64,000 nucleotides of DNA from JBGRQB01 sp041725875 (GTDB lineage Bacteria > Bacteroidota > Ignavibacteria > Ignavibacteriales > Melioribacteraceae), in assembly GCA_041725875.1 (NCBI GenBank), contig JBGRQB010000006.1, positions 1 to 64,000 on the forward strand. The letters are read 5' to 3'. The notes beneath the pieces were generated by a model. The model ran no database searches, was not told the origin of the DNA, and saw nothing but the letters and a program-made list of their open reading frames with translations. Positions 18,675-27,477 of this stretch are shown here, piece by piece (position 1 is the first letter of the stretch; each line of letters begins with the position of its first letter). The translations under genes and the position numbers were made by a program.

Positions 18675-18882
18675 TTGTCAAATATGTCATACAAAGACAC
18701 AGGCGTATATTATAACAATATATATGCCACATTTTCACTTTTACTATAACTTGTTTATTTATAATAAGTTAACTTTTTGACGATTTTAGTTGTTTTGTCA
18801 GAATGACATAAAGTATGACTATATGACAGAGTGATATTTTGACAGTTTTGTCACATTACATAAATTGACAAACTTGCTGACA
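18675..18882. promoter_or_regulatory. Cluster of TGACA/TGTCA motifs between dnaK and birA
   Basis: The 314-bp divergent gap between dnaK and birA contains TGTCA at 18676, 18685, 18796 and 18849, and TGACA at 18804, 18824, 18840, 18866 and 18878. Two pairs form inverted repeats: TGTCA-GAA-TGACA at 18796-18808 and TGACA-GTTT-TGTCA at 18840-18853. One or fewer copies would be expected by chance in this length. They probably mark binding sites of an unidentified regulator of dnaK, birA-coaX or both. TTGACA-like hexamers also occur here but without a well-spaced -10 box. Confidence 0.6.
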
Positions 18883-18914
18883 GTATAGAAATTAAAAATA
18901 GATAGAGGTAAACT

Positions 18915-19688
18915 GTGTTAAACATTGAAGATTTTGATATTAAATTGTGTACCGATGTTCTTGGTCGTAATTTTATTTACACAGAAGAAATTGAATCAAC
19001 AAACAAAGCTTTGTTAAACAGCACCGAATTTGATAAGGATGGAACTGTTTTACTTGCAGAATATCAGACTGCGGGAAAAGGAAGAAAAAGCAGAGTATGG
19101 TATAGTAACAGCGGACAAAATCTTACTTTTTCAACTTTGCTAAAAAAAGATTTCAAAGAAAATGAATTAAACATTATTAATCTTGGTGCTGCATTATCAG
19201 TTGCAGTGGCGCTTGAAAATCTTTATCAGTTAAACACCAACCTTAAATGGCCAAACGATGTTTTAATAAACGAAAGAAAAATTGCCGGTATTTTGATAGA
19301 AACAACTGTATCAGGCAGTAAAATTGACAAAGCAGTTATTGGTATTGGTATTAACGTAAACCAGCATGCATTTGCAAATTCAACAGAATATCACCTGCCT
19401 CCTACTTCAGTTAAAAATGAATTTGGAAAAGATGTCAGTCGCGAAAGAATCTTAAGTGAAGTTCTAAACAACTTTGAAGATATTCTTCGCAGAATTGAAA
19501 CTGAACCGCAAAAAGTTTTGGCTGACTGGAAATCAAGATCAAGATTCCTTGGTGAAAATATTAAAATTGTAGAAGACGGCGTAACCAAATTTGGAAAATT
19601 TGCCGACCTTGATGAAAACGGCTTCCTTGTTTTACAGCAAGGCGATGAAACTGAAACCATTCACTTTGGCGATGTGAGTTCAAGATAA
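18915..19688 (+). CDS. birA: Biotin--[acetyl-CoA-carboxylase] ligase (catalytic form)
   Basis: A 257-residue biotin protein ligase that makes biotinyl-AMP and attaches biotin to carboxylase carrier domains. Visible motifs are ESTNKALL, the nucleotide-binding GKGRKSRVWYS, LKWPNDVLINERKIAGILIE and IGIGINVNQ, then a C-terminal SH3-like cap. It has no N-terminal helix-turn-helix, so it is a monofunctional enzyme and cannot be the repressor bound to the operator-like cluster upstream. The start is GTG 18915 with AGAGGT five bases before it. The last base of the stop overlaps the ATG of coaX, so the two vitamin-cofactor genes are coupled. Confidence 0.95.
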   Translation: MLNIEDFDIKLCTDVLGRNFIYTEEIESTNKALLNSTEFDKDGTVLLAEYQTAGKGRKSRVWYSNSGQNLTFSTLLKKDFKENELNIINLGAALSVAVALENLYQLNTNLKWPNDVLINERKIAGILIETTVSGSKIDKAVIGIGINVNQHAFANSTEYHLPPTSVKNEFGKDVSRERILSEVLNNFEDILRRIETEPQKVLADWKSRSRFLGENIKIVEDGVTKFGKFADLDENGFLVLQQGDETETIHFGDVSSR

Positions 19689-20443
19689 TGCTATTAACTT
19701 TTGATGTTGGAAATACTTTTGTAAAATATGGAATTTATCAGGGTTCCGAATTACAGGGACTTGGTAAAGTAAAAGCGGATGAAATTGCGCCCGAACTGTT
19801 TCACGATTTTGATATTAAGGAAGTAGCAATTTCTTCTGTGGTTCCGCAGGTAACTGAAAATCTGGTAAGTTTTTGTCAGAAACATTTCAGTGTATCTCCT
19901 TTTGTAATTTCTTCTGAATCCAAATTTAATCTTTCAATAGATTATAGAACTCCCCATACTCTTGGTCTAGACAGACTCTGCGGTGCTGAAGGAGCTTTTG
20001 CAATGGTTTTGAAGGAACACAATTCAGAGACAAATGAAGATCCGATTGTGACTGTTGATTTCGGGACTGCAACAACAATAAATTTAATTCGTCCGGGAGG
20101 AGTTTTTGCCGGAGGAATAATTGCACCGGGAATTGAAACAATGATTAATTCATTGTTTAAAAGAACAGCACAGCTTCCTAAAATTGATTTTGCAGATTAT
20201 CGTGAATTTATTGGTAAAGATACAAACTCATCAATTGCAAGCGGTATAATGAATGCGAGTGTGGGTCTGATAGAAAAATCGCTGAGTAAAATAAGTGCCG
20301 AGTATCAAAATAAGCAGCTTGATGTTTTTCTTACCGGGGGTAATTCTGCATTAATAAATCCATATATTGAATTTAAGTGCAGCATTGTAAAAGACCTGGT
20401 AATTAAAGGTGTTTATGCGGTTAACAAGTTAAATAAAATTTAA
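19688..20443 (+). CDS. coaX: Type III pantothenate kinase
   Basis: A 251-residue CoaX, phosphorylating pantothenate in the first step of coenzyme A synthesis. It has the ASKHA-fold motifs LLTFDVGNTFVKYG (phosphate loop), TPHTLGLDRLCGAEGAF (pantothenate-binding region), VDFGTATTINLI and GGIIAPGIETMINSLF. Length is normal for the family. It overlaps the stop of birA by one base and ends at a convergent terminator. The birA-coaX order is common in many bacteria. Confidence 0.95.
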   Translation: MLLTFDVGNTFVKYGIYQGSELQGLGKVKADEIAPELFHDFDIKEVAISSVVPQVTENLVSFCQKHFSVSPFVISSESKFNLSIDYRTPHTLGLDRLCGAEGAFAMVLKEHNSETNEDPIVTVDFGTATTINLIRPGGVFAGGIIAPGIETMINSLFKRTAQLPKIDFADYREFIGKDTNSSIASGIMNASVGLIEKSLSKISAEYQNKQLDVFLTGGNSALINPYIEFKCSIVKDLVIKGVYAVNKLNKI

Positions 20444-20447
20444 TGAT

Positions 20448-20475
20448 AACCTTGAAGGCTTACACCTTCAAGGTT
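20448..20475. terminator. Hairpin between convergent coaX and repeat-protein genes
   Basis: AACCTTGAAGG (20448-20458) pairs perfectly with CCTTCAAGGTT (20465-20475). T-rich sequence follows on the plus strand. It is probably the terminator of coaX and may serve both genes. Confidence 0.8.
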
Positions 20476-20489
20476 AAATCTATTCTTTC

Positions 20490-23400
20490 TTACTTCACAA
20501 ATAACATCTTCTTAGTTTCAATAAACATATTCCCTGTTACAACTGACACAGCATTTATTCTGTACAGATAAATTCCGGAAGGTAAATTGGAAGCGTTCCA
20601 TTTTACTTTATAATTCCCGGAAGTCAGAGTTTCATTTTTAATGGTTTCAATCTTTTCGCCAAGTATGTTAAATATTTCAATCACAACTTTTGATTCCTCA
20701 GGAACTCCAAAGGAGATTACAGTTGCAGGATTAAACGGATTTGGATAATTTTGATTCAAACTATATTGAGTCGGAATATTTTCAAAATTGATTACATCTG
20801 TTACATGCATTAAGTTGAGATTTATGGTAAAGGTAACTTTTTGTCCGTCAGTATCGGTAACCGTAACAGTAAGATATGCTTTGCCGGTAAATCCTTCAGC
20901 TACATTTAATTTAAGTTCACCTGTTGTTTTGTCAAAACAACAATTAATGGAATCACAAGAACTTTTAATTTCAAATGTAAGTAAACTATCAGGTGTATCA
21001 GGGTCATCTACAAGATCATAAATATTAATAACATCTGACTCGTCAAAATCTACATCTACAGAATCGGGCACCTGAGTGGTATCTATTTTGTCATTTACAT
21101 CTGAGACAAGCACATTAAACAATCCTTCGGAAGAGAACTCGCCATCACTGACAACAAGTTTTATCTGTGAGCTTCCGCACCATTCTGCTTCGGAGCTGAC
21201 CATAAGAGTTGTATCTGTGAGGTTTGTTAATGACAAGTGATTATTTACACAGGAAAATTTAAGTTCGAGTTCTTCCCATTTGTTATCTGAATCTGTGACA
21301 TATTGTTTTAAGTCATTACAATTAATAACGGAACAGCTGTCCTCCTTAAATGTTATTCCCGGAAGAGTTGAAATTACAGGTTCATCATTTACTCCCTGAA
21401 TATTGACTGTTATATAGTTTGTATCAATGCTAAACAATCCTGTGCTGCTTTTAATCTTAAAAGCAAATGTTGTGTGGTTATTTCCGTACGCATCTTTTTC
21501 AGGATGATAAACCAGTTTTGCAACGTCGCTGTAATATGTTCCTTCAACTACTGAATTATCTTCATATTTTAACTCTCCTCTTCCGGGAGCAGCAATTATT
21601 TTTATTCCTAAAAAGCGACCGTTTTCAATATCGGTAAAATAGAAATTGGTGCTTCGGAATGTGTATGAACTATCTTCGGTAAGAATAATATCAACGTTTT
21701 TTCCGATTGGCGCATCATACACAGATTTTACATTCAGCGTAAGAGTATATGTTTCGGTGCAATAGACTTTTCCGTCAAATACTTTGAAATCAAATGTTTG
21801 ATAATTATCTCCAAAAGAATTTTTTTCAGGACTAAATTTCAGCTTTCCTTTTTTAATAAAATATCCTGAAACCTGATCACCATTCTGGATTGTTTCATTT
21901 ACATCACAAGTGTCATTTGAGTTTGCATCCAAATAAACTTTATTTGTTCCTGTTATATTTGAAATCAAAATATGATCAAGCGGATCGCCATTTTCATCAT
22001 AGTATGAAAAATCGTTTACTGTAAAGACTTTTGTTGTATCTTCATTTAAGTCAAATATTTTACTTCCTCCCGATGGAGCTTTATTCATTTCCGCATCAAT
22101 CGGATTGCCTGTCAAATCAGCTATTGTCATTGCGGCTGCGGCTCCTGCATTCCAATCTTCTGCTGCTGCAAGGTTGTATGTTACTCCGTCACCTGAAACA
22201 TTTCCCTCTTTATCAAAAAGATTATTAACGGCAAGTTTATCTGCTGAACCAAGTGTAAGTGTAAATTTTGTTTCAGAAGTAATTTCCGTATCGGAGGTAG
22301 CTGCAAGAGTGTGAGTTAAATTGCTCTTTCCTGTAATGGTAAATTTAGATGCAGTTATATCATTCGCGCTGCCTGTTTTTGCTAGCAAGTTGCTTCCGGT
22401 AACAACAAGTATGCCTGTTGTTGCATTATAAGTTGCAGAAATAATTTCGGGCTTTGGAACGTTGCTTACGGTAACTCCGTTTGTAGTAAGTTCATCATTT
22501 GCAGAATTGTTCCAGGGATCATCCATAAAAAGATTATATGTTGTTCCGTCGAGAGACGTAGTTCCGTTTTTGTTAAGTAAGGCATTAACTGAACTTTTGT
22601 CGCCCCCTGCAAGAGTAAGTGTAAAACTGGTTCTGTCAGTAATTTCACCCCCGGAAGTTGCTGCAAGAGTAAATTCTGAACCAGCTCCTCCTTCTCCTCT
22701 GAAGGTAAACTCTGTCGGTACAATATCATTATTTGCACCTGCTGCTTTCTTAAATCTGTTACCTGTTACAGTTAAAACTCCTGTAGCGGCATCATAACTA
22801 ACAGAGGTAACAATCGGTTTCGGCATTCCTGTAACATCTATTTCTGTTGTCAGGTCAGAAATATCTGTCCCGTCAGGCGCACCCGGCATCCAGTCGTCTT
22901 CAACTTCAAGATTATATACAGTACCGTCTGTTGCAGATAATCCGTGATTTGTCATTATATCGATAAGAGCATTTTTATCAGTATTACTTAATGTAACTGT
23001 GAGTCTGTGCAAAGTTTTTTGAGAACCGGGGTCAGTAACGGCCTGTTCAAATCCCATCTCAGGATCAGGAGTATCTGTTAAGGTGTAAATAACTCCTCCC
23101 TCTCCTTTTAGTTTAATTTTTGAAGCATCAATATCATTGTTCGCCCCTGCGTTTCTTTTGAAGTTACGTCCCAAAATATAAAGTTTACCATCTGTAACGT
23201 GGTAAGTTACTGTGTAGGATGAAACTCCTGCAATTCCGGCTTTTGTAATAACCGGAGCTTCAACATTTGAAACAGTAACAGCAGCAGTTGCATCTGCAAT
23301 ATCGAGTGCTACATCAGCGCCTGTATTCCAGTTATCGGGAACTGAAAGATTGTAAGAAGTTCCTCCTTTAGAGGCTGTTCCGTTTTTGTTGAACCAGGTA

Positions 23401-25121
23401 TTTAGTGCATCTTTTTGAGTATAGGTAAGCGGAAAAGAAAATTCTGTAGCTGAAGTTATATCACAAACAGATCCCATACCGGAAACAGAATGAGTTCCGC
23501 CTCCTTCACCTGTAAATATGAATCCAAGAGCATTTATATCATTGTCACTTCCGGCTTTTTTCTTAAAGTTTGCGCCAGTAGCTGTAATTACTCCGGTAAC
23601 ACAATCATAAGCAACAGAGTTTATCTGCGGTAACTGAACATTTGAAACAGTTATACCTTCGGTATCTGCCCCGGAGCTGGCAACTCCTTTATTCCATCCT
23701 GAAAGAGCGCTTAATTCATAGGTGGTTCCACTTGTTGAAGCTGTTCCGTTTTTATTCAGGAATGTATTAATTTGCGCTGCTTCTGCAGCATCTATGGTAA
23801 AAGAAAATTCTGTAGCTGAAGTCAACTCAGCATCAGATGTTGTACTCAAAGTAAAAGTTTCGTCATCTTCACCTTTAAATGAAATTTGCGACACATCTAT
23901 ATCATTATTATTTCCAGCTAATCTCTTGAAGTGAGTTCCTGTTACGGTAACAACCCTTGTAGATTGATTATAAGAAACCGCTGTGATATCAGGGGCTGTA
24001 AGACTTTTAACTTCAATGCCGTTTGTAGCAGAAATAATTGTAAGTGCTGCATCAGCACCGGTATTCCAATCTTCGCCTGCTGATAAATTGTAAGTTGTTC
24101 CGGATAATGATGTAAAGCCTTCTTTGTTAAGATAAGGAGGTATGCTTCCTTTATCATTGGTACTTAGAGTCAGACTCGCACTATATGTCCCGTCAGATGT
24201 ATTAGGAACTATATCTGCATCAGGTGTATCGGTAAATGCCTGACTTACATTTCCTTCCCCTGTAATTGAAAGCAGATCAGCATCAACATCGTTGTTGGCT
24301 CCTGCTTTTGATTTAAAGCCTGTCCCTTTCAAAAGTAAAACTCCTGTGGTACTGTTAAACTCTGCTGAAGTAATTACAGGTAAAGGAACCGATCCGGCAG
24401 TAAGTGTGTTAGTCGGGTCAACAGTGTTATCCGCTGTGTGTCCCGCGTTAAAATCATCTTCAGCAGCAAGATTAAAAGTAATACCTCCGGATGATGATGT
24501 CCCATTTTTATTAAGATACATATCTACATATACTTTATCAGCAACATTAAGAGTTACCTGAAATTCGGTTGAACTTGTTAGTTCAACATCTGACGAAGCA
24601 GTTAATTGTCTGGAACCTCCCTCACCTGTAATAGTAAGTTTGGAAACATCAATATCATTATCAGCACCGGCGTTTGCAACAAGGTCACTGCCTGAAACTG
24701 TTAATAACCCTGTTGCTGCATTATAAGTAGCAGAAGTAATTACAGGGAAAGTTGGTGCTGCTGAAAGTGTTGGCGCTGCTCCTCCTGCGTCATATCTGTC
24801 CCACATCCCCAAAGGTGGTGTATTTGATGTGGAGTTTTTACTATATAAAGCGTTGTTGTTTTTATTCTGATCATTATCAATAAGCCACACGCCGCCGAAA
24901 TCAGTAATAAAATAGATATAATATGTTGATGTAGTTTCGTGTTGATAAACATTTTTACCATTGATTAGTTGTGCGGTTTTTAAGTATTTCCCATTGTAAC
25001 TCTCGTAACCGCCATCTGCATTTGACAGAATAAAGTTTTGTGCATTAATGTATCCTGTAAAGACACATATAAATAGAAACAAAACTTTTACAACACCCTT
25101 TTTCTTCATCTGAAAAGCCAT
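20490..25121 (-). CDS. Large secreted repeat protein with type IX secretion sorting domain
   Basis: Started at ATG 25121, which has GAAGGAG upstream, the product has about 1543 residues. A signal peptide (VVKVLFLFICVFTGYINAQ) is followed by a ~100-residue unique region, then seven degenerate tandem repeats of about 120 residues. Each repeat runs from a (V/I)TS..YN..TG.(L/V).V.G segment through AGANNDI and GEGG to LNKNGT....GTTYNL and a WN.GA turn. Three or four cadherin-like/Ig-like domains come next (FSYYDENGDPLDHILIS; FKEDSCSVI; VSDGEFSSEG). The C-terminus is a sorting domain (LNQNYPNPFNPATVISFG; NLPSGIYLYRI), so it should be exported by type IX secretion to the cell surface or medium. An adhesin or matrix role is plausible but unproven. 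It is divergent from the tail-collar operon. Confidence 0.92.
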   Translation of the reverse strand: MAFQMKKKGVVKVLFLFICVFTGYINAQNFILSNADGGYESYNGKYLKTAQLINGKNVYQHETTSTYYIYFITDFGGVWLIDNDQNKNNNALYSKNSTSNTPPLGMWDRYDAGGAAPTLSAAPTFPVITSATYNAATGLLTVSGSDLVANAGADNDIDVSKLTITGEGGSRQLTASSDVELTSSTEFQVTLNVADKVYVDMYLNKNGTSSSGGITFNLAAEDDFNAGHTADNTVDPTNTLTAGSVPLPVITSAEFNSTTGVLLLKGTGFKSKAGANNDVDADLLSITGEGNVSQAFTDTPDADIVPNTSDGTYSASLTLSTNDKGSIPPYLNKEGFTSLSGTTYNLSAGEDWNTGADAALTIISATNGIEVKSLTAPDITAVSYNQSTRVVTVTGTHFKRLAGNNNDIDVSQISFKGEDDETFTLSTTSDAELTSATEFSFTIDAAEAAQINTFLNKNGTASTSGTTYELSALSGWNKGVASSGADTEGITVSNVQLPQINSVAYDCVTGVITATGANFKKKAGSDNDINALGFIFTGEGGGTHSVSGMGSVCDITSATEFSFPLTYTQKDALNTWFNKNGTASKGGTSYNLSVPDNWNTGADVALDIADATAAVTVSNVEAPVITKAGIAGVSSYTVTYHVTDGKLYILGRNFKRNAGANNDIDASKIKLKGEGGVIYTLTDTPDPEMGFEQAVTDPGSQKTLHRLTVTLSNTDKNALIDIMTNHGLSATDGTVYNLEVEDDWMPGAPDGTDISDLTTEIDVTGMPKPIVTSVSYDAATGVLTVTGNRFKKAAGANNDIVPTEFTFRGEGGAGSEFTLAATSGGEITDRTSFTLTLAGGDKSSVNALLNKNGTTSLDGTTYNLFMDDPWNNSANDELTTNGVTVSNVPKPEIISATYNATTGILVVTGSNLLAKTGSANDITASKFTITGKSNLTHTLAATSDTEITSETKFTLTLGSADKLAVNNLFDKEGNVSGDGVTYNLAAAEDWNAGAAAAMTIADLTGNPIDAEMNKAPSGGSKIFDLNEDTTKVFTVNDFSYYDENGDPLDHILISNITGTNKVYLDANSNDTCDVNETIQNGDQVSGYFIKKGKLKFSPEKNSFGDNYQTFDFKVFDGKVYCTETYTLTLNVKSVYDAPIGKNVDIILTEDSSYTFRSTNFYFTDIENGRFLGIKIIAAPGRGELKYEDNSVVEGTYYSDVAKLVYHPEKDAYGNNHTTFAFKIKSSTGLFSIDTNYITVNIQGVNDEPVISTLPGITFKEDSCSVINCNDLKQYVTDSDNKWEELELKFSCVNNHLSLTNLTDTTLMVSSEAEWCGSSQIKLVVSDGEFSSEGLFNVLVSDVNDKIDTTQVPDSVDVDFDESDVINIYDLVDDPDTPDSLLTFEIKSSCDSINCCFDKTTGELKLNVAEGFTGKAYLTVTVTDTDGQKVTFTINLNLMHVTDVINFENIPTQYSLNQNYPNPFNPATVISFGVPEESKVVIEIFNILGEKIETIKNETLTSGNYKVKWNASNLPSGIYLYRINAVSVVTGNMFIETKKMLFVK
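22100..24750 (-). repeat. Seven tandem ~380-bp coding repeats in the secreted protein
   Basis: Within the gene above, seven units of about 120-126 codons follow each other. Each carries the markers AGANND(I/V), GEGG (or GEDD, GEGN, GKSN) and LNKNGT (or DKEGN, NKEGF). Unit five has an extra inserted strand and lacks NKNGT (TNHGLSATDG). Boundaries are approximate and identity between units is moderate, so the expansion is not recent. Confidence 0.85.
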
Positions 25122-25139
25122 AGTTTTCTCCTTCGGCAA

Positions 25140-25447
25140 TTTTAAATCCCACTAAATAAATAGGAGTTATTTTACACAACTAAAATAATTTTTCCTACAT
25201 ACTAAAAATAAATAAACCCTAACAATTTTAACAACACTTCATCATCCTTTTGGGGAGCTTTATCATAAAAAACAGACCCTTATTCACTAATTCCCAAATT
25301 TATTTAGCAAACCCGGTTATTTTGAGTCAAGTAATAGCTAAGGTTTGTTATCTACACATAATTCAACAGAGTATTTATTGTCCGGTCAGATTATTCCAAA
25401 TACTAACCGTGTTGGATAAAACCAGGCTCTATAAAGGAGAAAAAAAT
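25140..25447. other. Divergent intergenic region upstream of the collar operon
   Basis: About 300 bp of AT-rich DNA with no supported gene. It should contain the promoters of the secreted repeat protein and of the collar operon; I could not place either with confidence. In-frame codons upstream of 25448 are not taken as coding, since AAAGGAG precedes the ATG at 25448. Confidence 0.5.
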
Positions 25448-25816
25448 ATGTATACTCTTCGAATTAAAAATAATTATAAATACCCCGTTGCAGCCGATTC
25501 ACAAACTATTGATACATCAAAAGAACTGGAATACCCTAAAAGTCTGGGCAACCTAATTATATCTATCCCCGGTTCAGGCGAAATTAATCTTATTGATATC
25601 GGCAACAGTAATATTATTGAAACCCCGCTGAAACAAACCTGGAAAGTTTTAATAAGCTATCAGGGAAATGAAATCGTTTTCGGCTACGAGGGAGAGGGTT
25701 CTCTTTTTGTGGAGATAAACGAACTGGGACAGGCCGTTTTGAAGTCGGATGGTGAAATGTGCCGACTCAAAATTCCTTCTTTCATTTTACCCAATGATAG
25801 GAAAATCAATTCATAG
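25448..25816 (+). CDS. Small unknown protein leading the tail-collar operon
   Basis: A 122-residue protein with no family I recognise. It has no signal peptide or membrane segment. It is rich in short beta-prone stretches (LRIKNNYKYPV; GNLIISIPGSGEINLIDIG; TWKVLISYQGNEIVFGYEGEGSLFVEI), consistent with an all-beta domain. AAAGGAG sits eight or nine bases before ATG 25448. It ends 8 bp before the first collar gene, so it belongs to the same operon and may be a chaperone, adaptor or baseplate-like partner of those proteins; this is inferred from position only. Confidence 0.75.
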   Translation: MYTLRIKNNYKYPVAADSQTIDTSKELEYPKSLGNLIISIPGSGEINLIDIGNSNIIETPLKQTWKVLISYQGNEIVFGYEGEGSLFVEINELGQAVLKSDGEMCRLKIPSFILPNDRKINS

Positions 25817-25824
25817 GAGAAAAC

Positions 25825-26343
25825 ATGGACAGTTACCTAGGAGAAATCAAATTATTTGCAGGAACTTACGCACCGAGAGATTGGACATTTTGCTATGGGC
25901 AGCGTATGGAGATTAGTCAGTACAATGCTCTGTTTGCATTGCTTGGTATTCAATACGGCGGTGACGGAACAAGATATTTCTGCGTTCCTGATTTACGCGG
26001 AAGAGTTCCGCTTGGAATTGGTCAGGGACCCGGATTAAGTTATTACCACACAGGTACTATGGGTGGAAGCGAAACAAAATTAATTGATGTTCACGAACTT
26101 CCTTCACATAAACATTTCGTTCATTGCGGTCAGGCAGCAACATCTGACAGTCCTGAAAACAATGTATTTGCCATATCCAGCAACGGAAAGGCTTATGCTG
26201 CTGATTTAGCAAATGCAAAACTAATGAATTATGAAATGGTTGAGAAAAATACAAACAACTTATTTCCGGTTGAAAACCGACAGCCTTATATGGCAATGAA
26301 TTACATTATCTGTACATCAGGCTTATGGCCTCAACGCCCATAA
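25825..26343 (+). CDS. Phage tail collar-domain protein (MdpB-like), copy 1
   Basis: A 172-residue tail-collar (gp12/MdpB-type) protein. The N-terminus MDSYLGEIKLFAGTYAPRDW, then CYGQ, LLGIQYGGDG, FCVPDLRGRVPLGIG, LPSHKH, and the C-terminal RQPYMAMNYIIC are the family signatures. Cys23 and the Cys near the end (YIIC) are conserved in all three copies here. There is no signal peptide. It is the first of three tandem paralogues and is preceded by GGAG. Collar domains normally form trimeric receptor-contacting tail parts of phages; no head, tail-tube, sheath or lysis gene lies nearby, so this is a domesticated or independent use. Confidence 0.92.
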   Translation: MDSYLGEIKLFAGTYAPRDWTFCYGQRMEISQYNALFALLGIQYGGDGTRYFCVPDLRGRVPLGIGQGPGLSYYHTGTMGGSETKLIDVHELPSHKHFVHCGQAATSDSPENNVFAISSNGKAYAADLANAKLMNYEMVEKNTNNLFPVENRQPYMAMNYIICTSGLWPQRP

Positions 26344-26386
26344 CACAGATAATATTCGAAAACTAAAAACTTAAACGGAGAAAATT

Positions 26387-26896
26387 ATGGAAGGATACTT
26401 AGGCGAAATAAAGTTGTTTGGCGGTAATTATGCGCCGCTTAACTGGACTAACTGTGACGGCAAATTGCTTTCAACTTCAGAATTTGATCAGCTTTACAGT
26501 ATACTCGGTACAAGGTATGGCGGTAACGGAGTTACTTCATTTGGAGTTCCTGATTTGAGAAGCAGAATTGCAATTGGTGCAGATACAACAGAATATGCTG
26601 CCGGTTACAGAGCAGGTACTGAATTAGTAACTTTAACAGCAAATAATCTTCCCCCGCATACACATAAATTAAGATGTGATCTGGTTACACCTAAAGATCA
26701 AACCAGTCCAATACCTGAACTGAGATTACCGGCAACGGCATCACTGGGTCAGACTTATGGTACCGAAGGACCCTATTTAATGAATGAAGATATGATTACA
26801 CCAACAGGTGAAAATCATCCTATTCTAAATATTCAGCCATTTACTGCAATGCGCTACATAATTTGCGTTAAGGGTTATTATCCCGAACACCAATAG
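26387..26896 (+). CDS. Phage tail collar-domain protein (MdpB-like), copy 2
   Basis: A 169-residue paralogue of the previous protein: MEGYLGEIKLFGGNYAPLNW, then CDGK, LGTRYGGNG, FGVPDLRSRIAIG, LPPHTHKLRCDL and IQPFTAMRYIIC. It shares Cys23, the His-x-His segment followed by a Cys, and the terminal YIIC with the other two copies, but lacks the Cys in the FCVPDL segment of copy 1. GGAG precedes the ATG. The middle region, where collar proteins carry their variable receptor-facing loops, differs completely from copies 1 and 3, pointing to functional specialisation rather than dosage. Confidence 0.92.
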   Translation: MEGYLGEIKLFGGNYAPLNWTNCDGKLLSTSEFDQLYSILGTRYGGNGVTSFGVPDLRSRIAIGADTTEYAAGYRAGTELVTLTANNLPPHTHKLRCDLVTPKDQTSPIPELRLPATASLGQTYGTEGPYLMNEDMITPTGENHPILNIQPFTAMRYIICVKGYYPEHQ

Positions 26897-26945
26897 AAAC
26901 AAGTTGAATTATTCTAACAAGAACTAAATAATTATAGGAGAAAGT

Positions 26946-27476
26946 ATGGAAGGATTTATTGGGGAAGTTAAAATGTTTGGCGGTAATTACCCTCCTAAAG
27001 ATTGGGCATTCTGCCACGGACAAAAATTATTAATATCAGAAAATCAGACTTTATTTTCAATTTTAGGAACTCAGTTTGGTGGTGACGGACGAACTAATTT
27101 TTGTCTGCCTAATTTAAAAGGAAAAGCAGCAGTTGGTCCAAACACCGGTTACAGTCAAAGATACATATATAAACAAGGTGATTACGGCGGATATAAAACA
27201 GTTTCTTTGCAGGAAAATAATATACCACAGCATACTCACAGTGTTAAATGTGATATTACAACACCACCTTTCGGGGCTTCATCTTCACCGGAAAATAGAA
27301 TACCGTCAAAGGGGACTCAAACTAATTTATATGGTTCCAATATCTCAGAAGATAAATATATGAATGAGCATACGCTTACATCTACAGGTAATGCTGAACC
27401 ATTTAATAATATGCAGCCATTTATAGCATTAAATTATATAATCTGTCTTGAAGGAGATTACCCTCCTCGTAATTAA
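26946..27476 (+). CDS. Phage tail collar-domain protein (MdpB-like), copy 3
   Basis: A 176-residue third paralogue: MEGFIGEVKMFGGNYPPKDW, then CHGQ, LGTQFGGDG, FCLPNLKGKAAVG, IPQHTHSVKCDI and MQPFIALNYIIC. Cys23, the HTHSVKC segment and YIIC match the other copies. AGGAG lies before the ATG. The stop is one base before the start of the GNAT gene, so the acetyltransferase is translated right behind it. All three copies keep the same length, which suggests that a heteromeric assembly of three related subunits is being maintained. Confidence 0.92.
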   Translation: MEGFIGEVKMFGGNYPPKDWAFCHGQKLLISENQTLFSILGTQFGGDGRTNFCLPNLKGKAAVGPNTGYSQRYIYKQGDYGGYKTVSLQENNIPQHTHSVKCDITTPPFGASSSPENRIPSKGTQTNLYGSNISEDKYMNEHTLTSTGNAEPFNNMQPFIALNYIICLEGDYPPRN

Positions 27477-27477
27477 T

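Noticed and set aside
18601..18914. CIRCE or HAIR heat-shock operator upstream of dnaK
   Set aside because: Neither TTAGCACTC-N9-GAGTGCTAA nor CTTGAGT-N7-ACTCAAG is present; only the TGACA/TGTCA cluster was found.
25331..25355. TTG ... TAAGGTTTG as promoter of the collar operon
   Set aside because: The -7 element needs an extra base and the TTG spacing is too short; too weak to call in such AT-rich DNA.
25825..27476. Interpretation as prophage remnants
   Set aside because: Only collar-domain genes are present, all intact and equal in length, in one operon with a chromosomal-type acetyltransferase; no integrase, capsid, tail tube, lysis gene or attachment repeat is visible.
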